From assembly GCA_016196565.1 (NCBI GenBank), contig JACPXK010000055.1, positions 1 through 64,000 of the forward strand: a stretch of 64,000 nt of DNA, given 5' to 3'. Of the stretch, positions 24,450 to 33,458 are shown in pieces. How positions within the stretch are numbered: the stretch's first letter is position 1; every line of letters begins with the position of its first letter. The position numbers and the translations under genes are program-made. A model generated the notes under the pieces. It had not been told where the DNA came from and ran no database searches. It was given only the letters and a program-made list of their open reading frames with translations. This DNA comes from Candidatus Omnitrophota bacterium (GTDB lineage: Bacteria > Omnitrophota > Omnitrophia > Omnitrophales > Aquincolibacteriaceae).

Positions 24450-27242
24450 ATGAGGAATTTGTCCAATCATAGACTTCCTAGGAGGCAGTGCCGATGGTTG
24501 AGCTTTCTGGTAATGGCTGTCTTTGTTTTCAGCCTCATCCCTGCGGCGTGGCCTCAAGACGAGGAACCGATGCCAAACTATAAATTCATCAAAAAATCAA
24601 ACGGAATTGAAGAATATGAGCTGACGGCCAATGGCCTGCGTATTCTCTTAGCGGAGGATCATTCCGCCCCTGTCGCTACGGTGATGGTGACCTATCAGGT
24701 AGGCTCCCGGCATGAAAATGACCGCTACCGGGGTTCCGCCCATCTTTTGGAACATATGATGTTCAAAGGAACGCCGGCTTATAACAAACAAGCCCAAACG
24801 TCTATCGCCTCGGTTCTGCAGCAAGTCGGAGCCATGATGAACGCCGGAACCTGGCAGGACGGCACTAATTATTTTGAACTTCTTCCCAGCGACCAATTGG
24901 ATCTTGCCCTTTCCATCGAAGCCGATCGCATGCGCAACTCCTTGATCCGGCAAGAAGATTTAAAATCCGAAATGCCCGTGGTCCAAAGTGAATTTGACCG
25001 GCTGGACAATTCCCCTCTCTTTGCGCTTCAACACGGCGTGTGGGAAAAAGCCTTTCAAGTGCATCCTTATCACTTTCCGATTATCGGCATCCGGCAGCAT
25101 CTGGAAGAAATGTCCGCCGCCGGCCTTAAAGAATTTTATGATTTGTATTATTGGCCCAATAATGCCGTCCTTTCCATCATCGGCGACTTTGAAACCAAAA
25201 AAATTCTCGCCCTGATCGAAAAAAAATTCGCATCTATTTCCGCTTCGCCTCAAGCTATTCCTTCGCTGGATCTTCAGGAGCCGGAACAAAAAGAAAAACG
25301 ATTTATCGAAATCAAACGCGAAGACAGGGTTCAAGCCGTCGAATTGGCTTATAAAACCCCGCCCGCAACGGACGCTGACATCATTGCCTTGGGCTTGCTC
25401 GGCCAAATCCTGGGCGATGGAAAAACCAGCCGGCTTTACCGTGCTTTGATTGACCGGGGACTTGCGGTACAGGTTTATAGCGAAGCGTCCAAAACCTTTG
25501 ATCCCGGCCTTTTTGAACTCCTTGTCATTTTAACGCCGGGCGTCAAACATGAAGAGGCCGAAAAAGAACTTTTCCGTATTCTTGACGAAATCAAAAAAGA
25601 AGGTGTCACCGAAGAAGAATTAACCCGCGCCAAAAATCAGCTTTACGCCCAAATGGCTTTCATGCGCGATGGTTCTTTTTCCATGTCCAATGAATTAAGT
25701 GCCGCCATCGCTGCCGGCGATTGGACACTTTTCACCGAATATCCTCAAAAAATCAAATCGTTCACGAATGCCGATGTCTTGCGCGTCGCCCAAAAATATT
25801 TAATCGAATCCACTCTGACGCACGGCCGTCTTATTTCCAAGCACCCTGAAAAACCCAATAAGACAATTCCCCTCAAGGCCCAAAAGCCGGCTTCATCAGT
25901 TGTCATTGTTCCGGATACCGAGATTCCTTTGGAAGAAATTCTTTCTCTCCCCAGCCAGGAAATACCTGCCGGAAAGAAAATATCGCAGCGGGCCAAGGTC
26001 AAAAAAGTCGGTCCGGTTCAAGTCATTACGGTTAAAACCGGGGTTAAAGATGTTGTGACTCTGGCAGGTTCTTTTAAAGGACCGGGACGCGTTTTCGCGA
26101 AGAATTCACGCGTGGCGGACATGGCTGCTTCCATGCTCGATCAAGGCACCAAAGACATGGACAAATTTGAAATCGCCAAATTGCTGGAAGACCGAGGCGC
26201 CCAAGTAGGTTTTCGCTTGAATCATGAGCGTGTGGGGTTTAATGCCCGGTGCCTTAAAAAAGATGTGCCGCTTGTCCTTCGTTTGATCTCCGAACAATTG
26301 CGTTATCCCGACTTTGATCCGGAGGAATTTGAGAAAACCAAACAAAATCAGCGCGCAGGCATTTATCAGGCCATGAGCGAGACGGCCCAGCAGGCTGCTG
26401 CGGCCCTGTCGCGTGAAATTTATCCTCCGGGCCATCCTCATTACGAACTGCCGTTTGAAAAAGAGCTCGAAAATGTTGAGAAAGTTACTCTCCCGGACGT
26501 CCGAGAATTTTTTGACACCCATTACGGCCCCATGGAAATGACCGTGGTAGCCGTGGGCGATGTCGATTCCGAGACCCTAGAAAAGAGCATCGAAACAGGC
26601 TTCGCCGATTGGGCGGTAAAAAAAATTACTTCGGATTATCCTCACGAAATTTTAGATCGCGCCGCCGAAAGAAAAGTCATTTTTGTTGCCGATAAAACCA
26701 AAGCCGATGTGATTCTGGGCCACGGCCTTTCCGTCACCCGCGAAGATCCGGTTTACTTCCCGCTTTATTTGGCCAACGGCATTTTAGGAGGCGATTTTTC
26801 CGCGCGGCTTTCCAACACCGTCCGGGACGATCAAGGCCTCACCTATCATATTCAGTCGCAATTAAACGGCATTGAAAAGAAAACCCAGGGACATTGGGAA
26901 ATTAATATGATTCTTAATTCCAAATCCCTGGAAGCTGGCATTGATGCCGCCACGGCTCAAACCCGGCTTTTTATCGCGGAAGGTATTACGGAAAAAGAAT
27001 TGGAAGACGAGAAAAGCACCCTGACGGGAAATTTCAAAGTCGCCCTTGCCACCACCGGCGGGCTTGCCGGTCAAATTCTTCGGGCCGAAGAATTAGGGCT
27101 GGGCCTTCAATATCTTGATGAATTCGAAAATCTTATTCAGGCCGTTACCCTTCCCCAAGCCAATCAAGCCCTGCGCCAATATTTTCATCCCGATAAACTT
27201 CATATTGTCATTGCCGGAAGCATTAAAGAAAAAAAGAAATAA
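24450..27242 (+). CDS. Zinc protease, M16 (pitrilysin/PqqL-like) family, exported
   Basis: 930 aa two-halved M16 peptidase. A signal peptide (TM core SFLVMAVFVFSLIPAAW) ends near residue 35. The active half has the inverted zinc motif HLLEH (H98, E101, H102), then GAMMNAGTWQDGTNYFE and a downstream zinc-ligand Glu in LALSIEADRM. The second half, from about residue 500, keeps the fold but lacks HxxEH. Domain duplication in one chain is as in PqqL and YmxG-type processing proteases. The ATG at 24450 has GGAG directly adjacent; a TTG at 24498 behind AGGAGG is an alternative start. Monocistronic, converging on the SemiSWEET-like gene. Confidence 0.93.
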   Translation: MRNLSNHRLPRRQCRWLSFLVMAVFVFSLIPAAWPQDEEPMPNYKFIKKSNGIEEYELTANGLRILLAEDHSAPVATVMVTYQVGSRHENDRYRGSAHLLEHMMFKGTPAYNKQAQTSIASVLQQVGAMMNAGTWQDGTNYFELLPSDQLDLALSIEADRMRNSLIRQEDLKSEMPVVQSEFDRLDNSPLFALQHGVWEKAFQVHPYHFPIIGIRQHLEEMSAAGLKEFYDLYYWPNNAVLSIIGDFETKKILALIEKKFASISASPQAIPSLDLQEPEQKEKRFIEIKREDRVQAVELAYKTPPATDADIIALGLLGQILGDGKTSRLYRALIDRGLAVQVYSEASKTFDPGLFELLVILTPGVKHEEAEKELFRILDEIKKEGVTEEELTRAKNQLYAQMAFMRDGSFSMSNELSAAIAAGDWTLFTEYPQKIKSFTNADVLRVAQKYLIESTLTHGRLISKHPEKPNKTIPLKAQKPASSVVIVPDTEIPLEEILSLPSQEIPAGKKISQRAKVKKVGPVQVITVKTGVKDVVTLAGSFKGPGRVFAKNSRVADMAASMLDQGTKDMDKFEIAKLLEDRGAQVGFRLNHERVGFNARCLKKDVPLVLRLISEQLRYPDFDPEEFEKTKQNQRAGIYQAMSETAQQAAAALSREIYPPGHPHYELPFEKELENVEKVTLPDVREFFDTHYGPMEMTVVAVGDVDSETLEKSIETGFADWAVKKITSDYPHEILDRAAERKVIFVADKTKADVILGHGLSVTREDPVYFPLYLANGILGGDFSARLSNTVRDDQGLTYHIQSQLNGIEKKTQGHWEINMILNSKSLEAGIDAATAQTRLFIAEGITEKELEDEKSTLTGNFKVALATTGGLAGQILRAEELGLGLQYLDEFENLIQAVTLPQANQALRQYFHPDKLHIVIAGSIKEKKK

Positions 27243-27248
27243 TTTTTT

Positions 27249-27524
27249 TCAGCTTCGTGGACCGCCTTTGCGATAATACAGTACCGAAATAAAGACGAGA
27301 CTGAAAAGAGAAAAGTTCACCACGCAAAAAACCTTCCAGACCAAATCCTTGGATAACAATCCGGAAGGCAGCATGAAAAGCAGACAAGTCCATACTCCCA
27401 CCGCCCAGTGAAGGCTGATATCCCGTGAGGACTTTCTTTTCATCATGGTGACGATCAGAGGAATATTCCAAAGCGGAAGAATCACCGAACTGACCAGCGC
27501 TATTTTTTGAATGACGGAGTCCAA
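27249..27524 (-). CDS. Small three-TM protein, SemiSWEET/PQ-loop-like
   Basis: 91 aa with three predicted TM segments. PLWNIPLIVTMMKRKSSRDIS matches the layout of a PQ-loop repeat (P...P followed by a basic KRKSSxDIS loop). SemiSWEETs are ~85-95 aa sugar uniporters that dimerise, so length agrees. The canonical PQ dipeptide is replaced, so assignment is moderate. It starts 12 bp after the APC permease stop and is probably its operon partner. Confidence 0.55.
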   Translation of the reverse strand: MDSVIQKIALVSSVILPLWNIPLIVTMMKRKSSRDISLHWAVGVWTCLLFMLPSGLLSKDLVWKVFCVVNFSLFSLVFISVLYYRKGGPRS

Positions 27525-27536
27525 TTGCTAAAATCC

Positions 27537-28844
27537 TTATTTTAAAATTCCGAGTTTCGTCACCCCATAGAGCACAAAGCCGATCAAAATTAATATTCCC
27601 ACTGTCATAAAAGCTTCGGGTTTGACATAAAAAATCAAACTTAAACAGCACACAAGCCCCGCCGCCGGAATTCCAAACGGCACGGAAAACGGCGGCTTTT
27701 CTTTATCCCGCCATTTGATGAACAGGAGGGAAAGATTCATCAAAGAAAATACGATTAAAAGAATAAGGCTGGTGGACTGAGCCAGCCGTACGATGGTTCC
27801 GGATAGCGCCAAGGGCGTGACGATGACAAGAACGGTTAAAATGGCCCAGTGGGGCGTCCGGTATTTAGGATGGACGCGGCTAAGGTAGGCCGGCATAAGC
27901 TTTTCTTCCGACATGCCATAAAGAATGCGTGAACTCATGATGTAATTGACCAGGGCAGTGTTTGTAACCGCAAATAAAGCGATTAGGGTAAAGAGCATGG
28001 GCGGAAAATTAGGGAACCCTTTTTTCACCACGGCCATCAGCGGGGCCTGAGAAGACGCCAATTCCGAAACCGGAACCGCGGAAACGGCGGCAACGGCCGT
28101 CGCAATATAAATCACGGCCATAATCACGAGGCTGATGATAATGGCTTGCGGCATTATCTTGGAGGGATTCTTGGTTTCTTCAGCGACGTTCACAATATCT
28201 TCAAAACCAATGAAAGCATAAAAGGCCAAAATTCCCGCGCTCAAAAGTGTGTCGACCGCCGTCACGCCTGAAGGCGGAGTAATTTCCAAATAATTAACCG
28301 TGCCGAAAAATTTCATGCCGGCCACAATCACGATCAGAATGCCGGTCACTTCAATCGCCGTGCAGAAAATATTGACCAGCGATGATCCCTCAATCCCCCA
28401 AACATTGATCACGGTCAAGATTCCAAAAAAAATAATAATGATAAGCGGCGCGGGAACATCGGGCAATACGGCCAGAATATAGCCGACAATGGCCCGCGAA
28501 ACGGTGGCCATCGACCCTATGCCGGAGACCATCACCAGAAAACCGACAGCGTAAGAAAGGGAAGGTTTTTGAAAAGCGCGAAGCGTAAAAATCGCGGCCC
28601 CTGCAGAACGCGGATAGCGGGAGCCTAATTCCGCATAAGTCAGCCCGGTAAGTGAGGCGACAACAAAGGCAATCACAAAAGAAATCCAGCAGGCGGGCCC
28701 CACAATTCCGGCGGCTTTTCCCACCAAGGCATAAATTCCCGCGCCGAGAATATCCCCCACGCCATAAATAATGAGGGCAATAGTCCCCAGGGAACGTTTC
28801 AGGCCGCCAGCATCGGCTGAGCGAACCTCATTTCTTTTTTGCAT
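27537..28844 (-). CDS. APC-family amino acid permease
   Basis: 435 aa, 12 predicted TM segments. The N-terminal TM1 motif is IYGVGDILGAGIYALVGKAAG, with the unwound GAGIY. FIGFEDIVNVAEETKNP in the middle is the consensus of the APC superfamily. A proton-coupled amino acid or polyamine importer or exchanger is expected. Its start overlaps the PEBP gene by 17 bp. Confidence 0.92.
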   Translation of the reverse strand: MQKRNEVRSADAGGLKRSLGTIALIIYGVGDILGAGIYALVGKAAGIVGPACWISFVIAFVVASLTGLTYAELGSRYPRSAGAAIFTLRAFQKPSLSYAVGFLVMVSGIGSMATVSRAIVGYILAVLPDVPAPLIIIIFFGILTVINVWGIEGSSLVNIFCTAIEVTGILIVIVAGMKFFGTVNYLEITPPSGVTAVDTLLSAGILAFYAFIGFEDIVNVAEETKNPSKIMPQAIIISLVIMAVIYIATAVAAVSAVPVSELASSQAPLMAVVKKGFPNFPPMLFTLIALFAVTNTALVNYIMSSRILYGMSEEKLMPAYLSRVHPKYRTPHWAILTVLVIVTPLALSGTIVRLAQSTSLILLIVFSLMNLSLLFIKWRDKEKPPFSVPFGIPAAGLVCCLSLIFYVKPEAFMTVGILILIGFVLYGVTKLGILK

Positions 28845-29376
28845 ACGTTCCCATCAATTCCCCTTTGGCCAGCACATGTCCTTCCATGGCTTTTTCGACT
28901 TCCTCTTTGGTCATTCTTTCCCGCTCCTGCAGAGGAATATCCAAAGCGTAAAGTTTGAAAAAATAACGATGGCTTCCGCTGGGAGGACAAGGGCCTCGAT
29001 AGCCGTACCGGCCAAAACTATTCATGCCGTGCATTTCTCCATTCGCAAGCTGCTTGAGCGCAGGCATTCCCTTCGGCAAAGAGTGAATGGTAGGAGGTAA
29101 ATTAAAAATCACCCAATGAACCCAAGTTCCCGCAGGGACATCGGGATCATCCATGATCAGCACCAGGCTTTGACTTTTTTTCGGAATTTCTTTCCATACA
29201 AGCGGCGGCGAAACATCCCTGCCTTCACACGTACATTCTTGCGGAATTTCAGAACCGGATTGAAAAGCGGGGCTGGTTAATTGAATTTGCGCGGGAACTT
29301 CGGCCTCAGCATGAAAAGTCACGCCTGATAAAATTAAAAACACAAAAGCAAAAGGGGCCAGGCTCTTTTTCATCAT
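28828..29376 (-). CDS. YbhB/YbcL-type PEBP (Raf kinase inhibitor-like) protein, exported
   Basis: 182 aa. A signal peptide of about 25 residues is followed by the PEBP fold with PQECTCEGRDVSPPLVWKEIP, VLIMDDPDVPAGTWVHWVIFN (D-P-D anion site) and YRGPCPPSGSHRYFF (G-P-C-P-P-x-G-x-H). Prokaryotic PEBPs bind small anionic ligands; roles are unclear. Residues 3-9 (KKSLAPF) of the signal peptide are encoded by half of an AAAAGGGGCCAGGC repeat (29350-29370). Follows the 72-aa membrane protein by 7 bp. Confidence 0.92.
   Translation of the reverse strand: MMKKSLAPFAFVFLILSGVTFHAEAEVPAQIQLTSPAFQSGSEIPQECTCEGRDVSPPLVWKEIPKKSQSLVLIMDDPDVPAGTWVHWVIFNLPPTIHSLPKGMPALKQLANGEMHGMNSFGRYGYRGPCPPSGSHRYFFKLYALDIPLQERERMTKEEVEKAMEGHVLAKGELMGTYAKKK
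29350..29370 (-). repeat. AAAAGGGGCCAGGC-family half repeat within PEBP signal peptide
   Basis: AAAAGGGGCCAGGCTCTTTTT on the plus strand, translated on the minus strand as KKSLAPF directly after the PEBP start codons. Confidence 0.8.
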
Positions 29377-29383
29377 TTTTTCC

Positions 29384-29602
29384 TCAAAATCGAATCGCCA
29401 GCCGGCGAAAAAGCTCTAACCCCACCGGATAAGCATAAATAATTAGAATCAAACTCACGGGAATCAAAACCACGCGATTGACAAAATTTCGCGTGCGGGC
29501 ATCTTTAATCCCTATCGGCAAAAAAGTGCAAAGCCCAAAGCCCCCGAGCGTCACGGCCAGCCAAATCCAAGGGTTAAACCAAATTTCGCTTGATAAAAAC
29601 AT
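29384..29602 (-). CDS. Small two-TM membrane protein, 72 aa
   Basis: Two TM helices (WIWLAVTLGGFGLCTFLPIG and VVLIPVSLILIIYAYPVGL) joined by a basic loop KDARTRNFVNR. A Shine-Dalgarno (GAGGTAAG) precedes the ATG and lies directly beside the palindrome at 29613. No family recognised. Between the ArsC-like and PEBP genes in the same orientation. Confidence 0.6.
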   Translation of the reverse strand: MFLSSEIWFNPWIWLAVTLGGFGLCTFLPIGIKDARTRNFVNRVVLIPVSLILIIYAYPVGLELFRRLAIRF

Positions 29603-29612
29603 AACTTACCTC

Positions 29613-29633
29613 AAAAGGGGCCAGGCCCCTTTT
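29613..29633. repeat. AAAAGGGGCCAGGC-family palindrome
   Basis: AAAAGGGGCCAGGCCCCTTTT: 8-bp arms AAAAGGGG/CCCCTTTT around CCAGG. It lies immediately downstream of the ArsC-like stop on the minus strand and could act as an attenuator or terminator. Confidence 0.8.
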
Positions 29634-29637
29634 ATTT

Positions 29638-29988
29638 TTATAAAATTTCTTTTAGCCGTTCGGCCGGTCTTGCCAAAATGGCTTTCGTCCCCTTTTCGAC
29701 AATGGGACGCTGGATTAAATCGGGATGTTTTGCCATCAAATCAACGATTTCGTCTTCCGAAAAATCTTTTTCATCCAGCCGGAGCTTTTTATAAATATCT
29801 TCTTTCTTACGCAAAAGCCCATGGGCCTTGATTCCCATTTTTTTAAGAAGTTCTTTCAGTTTTGTTTTGGGGATAGGGTCCAGATAATAATCGACGGCGT
29901 TGAAATCAACGCCGCTTTCCTTTAACGCGGCGTGAACTTGCCGGCATGTGGTGCATGTGGGTTTTTGATAAACCGTGATTTTTGCCAT
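29638..29988 (-). CDS. ArsC/Spx-family reductase-like protein
   Basis: 116 aa thioredoxin-fold protein. QKPTCTTCRQVH near the N-terminus has a CxxC, typical of the ArsC-related YffB/Spx/MgsR group rather than classic ArsC, which has one Cys in CGTS. HPDLIQRPIVEKGTKAILARP in the C-terminal half is the family signature around the conserved RP. No ars operon nearby, so arsenate resistance is not implied. ATG has AGGGGAGAAT upstream. Confidence 0.88.
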   Translation of the reverse strand: MAKITVYQKPTCTTCRQVHAALKESGVDFNAVDYYLDPIPKTKLKELLKKMGIKAHGLLRKKEDIYKKLRLDEKDFSEDEIVDLMAKHPDLIQRPIVEKGTKAILARPAERLKEIL

Positions 29989-30004
29989 ATTCTCCCCTTT
30001 GATT

Positions 30005-30802
30005 TTACCGGCTCTGCTGAATCATGCGCACAATTTCGGGCACCATTTTTCGCGGCCCAAAACGCACCAAAAAAGCTCCCAGCCAATTGGTCCATCCTGG
30101 GATGACCAAGGTCTTTCCTTTCATCAGCCCTTGATACCCTATCCGTGCTACTACGTCGGCCTTCATAAGATTGAGTTTGAAAAGCCAGTTATTCCCCATG
30201 ACAGCATTCTTTTGAAAATCCGTGCTCGTGGCTCCGGGGCAAAGGCAAGTGACGGTCACCCCTGTGTTTTTTAATTCATTGGCGATCGCTTCTGAAAAGG
30301 AAAGGACATAAGCCTTGGTCGCATAATAAACGGCCATGAGCGGCCCTGGCTGAAAAGCGGAGGTGGAAGCGACATTCAGGATACGGCCTTGTTTTCTTTG
30401 CATCATCCCGCTAAGAAATAATTGGGTCAAATGAGCGAGGGCCGTCACATTCAAGGCGATCATTTCCTCTTGGCGCTTCCAATCGATTTCCGAAAAAAAT
30501 CCATAATGACCGAAACCGGCATTGTTGATCAGAATATCGATGGGAATGCTTTCGCGCTCTAGTTCCTGAAAAATTTCTTCGGCGGCCTGGGGCTGGGATA
30601 AATCTTTCGTAATGATTTTTATGGAAATTGAAAAAGCCCTTTCCAAATCGCGGGCAATTTGTTCGAGTTTTTCGCGGCTCCGGGCGACAAGTACGAGCGA
30701 ATAGCCGTCCTGAGCAAGAAGCTTGGCGAGTTCATAACCGATTCCCCCGGATGCGCCGGTGACAAGGGCGGTTTTCCCCTGCTGAAATTGTGAAGATGAC
30801 AT
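30005..30802 (-). CDS. Short-chain dehydrogenase/reductase (SDR)
   Basis: About 265 aa classical SDR. Cofactor motif ALVTGASGGIGYELAKLL, NNAG in DILINNAGFGHYGFF, catalytic Ser in NVASTSAFQPGP and YxxxK in YYATKAYVLSFSEA. Substrate unknown; the closest style is DltE/YqjQ-type reductases. The first in-frame ATG (30811) overlaps a perfect TATAAT, so I choose ATG 30802, which is 7 nt from TATAAT and predicts a leaderless mRNA. Followed 16 bp downstream by the ArsC-like gene. Confidence 0.92.
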   Translation of the reverse strand: MSSSQFQQGKTALVTGASGGIGYELAKLLAQDGYSLVLVARSREKLEQIARDLERAFSISIKIITKDLSQPQAAEEIFQELERESIPIDILINNAGFGHYGFFSEIDWKRQEEMIALNVTALAHLTQLFLSGMMQRKQGRILNVASTSAFQPGPLMAVYYATKAYVLSFSEAIANELKNTGVTVTCLCPGATSTDFQKNAVMGNNWLFKLNLMKADVVARIGYQGLMKGKTLVIPGWTNWLGAFLVRFGPRKMVPEIVRMIQQSR

Positions 30803-30809
30803 GAGGCGC

Positions 30810-30815
30810 ATTATA
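30810..30815 (-). promoter_or_regulatory. -10 element giving a leaderless SDR transcript
   Basis: TATAAT (30815-30810), GCGCCTC, ATG 30802. A start point about 7 nt downstream would coincide with the A of ATG. The -35 is weak (TTGCTT at 15-bp spacing). Confidence 0.5.
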
Positions 30816-30834
30816 GCGGATGAAATGCAAAAGC

Positions 30835-30872
30835 AAAAGGGGCCAGGCTCCTTAAGGGGCCTGGCCCCTTTT
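30835..30872. repeat. AAAAGGGGCCAGGC-family palindrome at the end of the PAS sensor gene
   Basis: AAAAGGGGCCAGGCTCC, TTA, AGGGGCCTGGCCCCTTTT: imperfect dyad with 38 bp total. Only 4 bp separate it from the TAA of the PAS protein on the minus strand, and it lies just upstream of the SDR promoter. Confidence 0.85.
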
Positions 30873-30876
30873 GGTT

Positions 30877-32739
30877 TTAAGCGCTGAGGAGGTCTTGCTC
30901 CATACGCTTGCGTTCGGTAATATCGCGGAAGATAACCTGCACTCTGAAGCTTTCTTTGTCGCGGCGTATCAATTTGGGATTGGCTTCCATAATAAGCTTG
31001 ATGCTGTCTTTACGAATCACTTGAATTTCAAAAGGCATTCTCTGCCAGCCTAAAATCGTGAGAGTGAATTCTTGAATGGTCTTTGCCACCGATTCCGGAG
31101 CCACCACCCCGGTTTTTGCGAAATGCTTACCCTTCAACTCAGCCACCGTATAACCGATCGAGGATTCTGCGGCCGGGTTCATGGACTGAAGATAGCCAAG
31201 ACGGTCCAGCGTGATGATGGGGTCAGGCGCTTGCTGCACAAGTTCTGCATAGCAGCGTTCGCTTTCGCGCAAAGCATCCTCGGCTTTTTTGCGCTCTGTC
31301 ATATCACGCGTCACTCCCAAAATTTCTGTGAGGCGGCCCTTTTCCTGGCGCAAAAAAGTAATTTGTACTTCCGCCCAAACCGTTGTTCCTTTTTTAGTGA
31401 GATATTCCAGTTGAAGTGTCTGGGATTGAAATTTCCCCGTCTTAGACGAATTCTCAGGCGCCATTTCCTTGGAGACAGCATTTAAGACATCTTTCAAAGA
31501 TCCGGCCGCCAAAGTTTTTTCCAAAGACAAAGCCTTGGCCTCTTCCACGCTATAACCCGTCAGGCGTTCCACCGAAGGACTCATGTAAGTAAACTTTAAA
31601 TTCAAATCCATGATCCAAATCACATCCGAAACATTTTCCGCCAGCAGCCGGTAATGCCTTTCGCTTTCACGCAGGGCCTGTTCGGCTTTTTTGCGGGACG
31701 TAATGTCTTTGGCAATCGCCACCACCGCGATTCCATGCCCGGCAGCTTCACGAATCACGGAAGTTGAGATTTCCAGAGCCAGCTCCCCTTTCAGAGGATG
31801 TTCATAAACAATTTCAGAATTTTGCACCGAACCGGTAACAATCAAACGGGCCAATTTATCCTTTTTAAACAAATCAATTCCCGTATTGATGATGGGCCCG
31901 CCGATCAGTTTGTTTTCACCGTGTTGAAAGAGATCCAAAGCGGCTTGATTGGCAACCCGGACAATCCCTCCGCGGTCAATCACCAAAAGGGCGTCTATCA
32001 TGGTCTTGATAATTTGTTCGGCAGCAAAGGAAGGGGTAATGTCCACAAGCCGGTAAACCGCAATTGCCCGGCCGACAATCATCAAAAAAGCAAAAACCGG
32101 CAAGTACCCGGCAGGATAAACAGGAATGCCGTAAGCGGCAAAATAATCGATGGATCCCAGATATCCCACACAAAAGGCCAGCATGAGTTTTTTCATTCTT
32201 TGCTTTTTAGTGCTGTGAATAAGTCCTTTATATTCATTCCAAAAAAGGCGCAGGCTTTCGGAGAGTATGACGCAGAAAAATATAAGGAAGATCACGCTCA
32301 GCCATCCGAAGCGGGCGTAATATCCCCAAGGATACTGATAAAGCCCCGTCAAGAACCAATTGGTGGAAATAAGGGCAAAACAAAAAATTCCGGACAATAA
32401 AAAACTAATCAACGCCGTTAGACGGAATTGCCATAAACGCCCGACGGCCGCAAGAGTGAAAATATAAACGGTGGTGGGAATAAAGATAACGGCAGAGTTG
32501 GTCAAAATGGCCCAGCGGGAAGCTGTTGATTCATTGACCGAACAGTAAATGCCGCAATATCCGAGCAGCCATACGGCAGCATTTGTGGTTAAGATGAAGA
32601 AAAGAAGGCTGAGGACAGAACCTTTTTCGCGAATGTAAACCGCGGCGCCCAAAGAAAAACACATCAGACCCACGATGAACGGAGGGATCGCATAAGGATT
32701 CAAAGCATATTGCACAGGGTTTAACAAATGCTCAAACAT
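30877..32739 (-). CDS. 7TM sensor with three PAS domains and no output domain
   Basis: 620 aa. The N-terminal seven-TM region (about 15-215) resembles the histidine-kinase N-terminal 7TM domain. Three PAS/PAC units follow: about 225-345 (IDALLVIDRGGIVRVANQAAL), about 360-480 (VSDVIWIMDLNLKFTYMSPS), and about 490-615 (APDPIITLDRLGYLQSMNPA). Each ends in a PAC (DITSRKKAEQAL, DMTERKKAEDAL, DITERKRMEQDL). The protein then stops at LLSA with no HisKA, GGDEF or EAL domain. The stop abuts a REP-like palindrome, so loss of a C-terminal kinase is possible. GAAGAGG precedes the ATG. Confidence 0.85.
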   Translation of the reverse strand: MFEHLLNPVQYALNPYAIPPFIVGLMCFSLGAAVYIREKGSVLSLLFFILTTNAAVWLLGYCGIYCSVNESTASRWAILTNSAVIFIPTTVYIFTLAAVGRLWQFRLTALISFLLSGIFCFALISTNWFLTGLYQYPWGYYARFGWLSVIFLIFFCVILSESLRLFWNEYKGLIHSTKKQRMKKLMLAFCVGYLGSIDYFAAYGIPVYPAGYLPVFAFLMIVGRAIAVYRLVDITPSFAAEQIIKTMIDALLVIDRGGIVRVANQAALDLFQHGENKLIGGPIINTGIDLFKKDKLARLIVTGSVQNSEIVYEHPLKGELALEISTSVIREAAGHGIAVVAIAKDITSRKKAEQALRESERHYRLLAENVSDVIWIMDLNLKFTYMSPSVERLTGYSVEEAKALSLEKTLAAGSLKDVLNAVSKEMAPENSSKTGKFQSQTLQLEYLTKKGTTVWAEVQITFLRQEKGRLTEILGVTRDMTERKKAEDALRESERCYAELVQQAPDPIITLDRLGYLQSMNPAAESSIGYTVAELKGKHFAKTGVVAPESVAKTIQEFTLTILGWQRMPFEIQVIRKDSIKLIMEANPKLIRRDKESFRVQVIFRDITERKRMEQDLLSA

Positions 32740-32795
32740 ACGCCTCTTCTTTCATAAAACACACGGGTAACCGTGCAGACAAAATGTCAGAATAG

Positions 32796-32825
32796 AGTAT
32801 AGCTGGTAAACTAGGAAGGTTACAA
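32796..32825 (-). promoter_or_regulatory. Promoter for the 7TM-PAS gene
   Basis: Minus strand TTGTAA (32825-32820), 18-bp spacer, TATACT (32801-32796), about 56 bp before the ATG. The leader contains the dyad CACGG-N4-CCGTG (32762-32775), a possible operator. Confidence 0.5.
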
Positions 32826-32831
32826 ATGGGC

Positions 32832-33383
32832 CTAAGGAGTAGCGATTTTCAGGCGTTTGATCAGGCGTTCGAGGCATGCTTGGCTAATTCCCAGGGTTAA
32901 GGCCGCTTGGGCAATATTACAGTTTGTCTTATGGAGTACCCGGTTAATCATGGCCCCAAGCACTTGAGTTTTGATTTGCCTGAGATTAAAACCATGCAGG
33001 GTAAGCGTGGTTTTTTCATGATGAGATTCCACCAGATTTTTAATGGCATTGATAAAAACATGGAGGGGCGCCGGTTTGGCAAGAACCTGATCGGCGCCTT
33101 TTTGCATCAAAAGATAAGGCGGAACACATTCCAAATAAGCCGAATAAATCATGACGGGAATTTTAAATTTCCGTTTGATATGATCGAGAATTTCAACCCC
33201 GCTGTGATCGGGAAGCATCAAATCGAGAATCACAAGATCAAAGGGTTCGGCCTCCAAAAGCTCCAGGGCCCGTTCATAACTTTTCGCCATGGAAACCCGG
33301 TAATCCAGCCCTGTTTCCTGAAGAAGTTCTTTCTCCGTTTCGATCAATTCCGGAATATCATCAACTACCAGAATATGCGCCAT
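32832..33383 (-). CDS. Response regulator with C-terminal Fis-type HTH
   Basis: 183 aa. The receiver domain has VVDDIPE acidic residues, D54 in VILDLMLPDHSG and the Lys in VLAKPAP. The C-terminus (about 140-183) is a Fis/NtrC-like helix-turn-helix: NCNIAQAALTLGISQACLERLIKRLK. There is no AAA+ domain, so it is not a sigma54 activator of the NtrC type; it resembles PrrA/ActR-like regulators. Downstream lies the 7TM-PAS sensor, which has no kinase domain to phosphorylate it. Confidence 0.88.
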   Translation of the reverse strand: MAHILVVDDIPELIETEKELLQETGLDYRVSMAKSYERALELLEAEPFDLVILDLMLPDHSGVEILDHIKRKFKIPVMIYSAYLECVPPYLLMQKGADQVLAKPAPLHVFINAIKNLVESHHEKTTLTLHGFNLRQIKTQVLGAMINRVLHKTNCNIAQAALTLGISQACLERLIKRLKIATP

Positions 33384-33458
33384 ATCCCTCCAATGATGTC
33401 CTTGCTAAAAAGTGTCGTTGTCTTTGCAGCACTAGTCAAGGCAAGGACTTAGGAGGAA

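Noticed and set aside
29638..29988. Arsenate resistance gene
   Set aside because: The CxxC and lack of ars neighbours point to the Spx/YffB-like branch.
32832..32900. REC-Fis gene as NtrC-type sigma54 activator
   Set aside because: No AAA+ domain between receiver and HTH.
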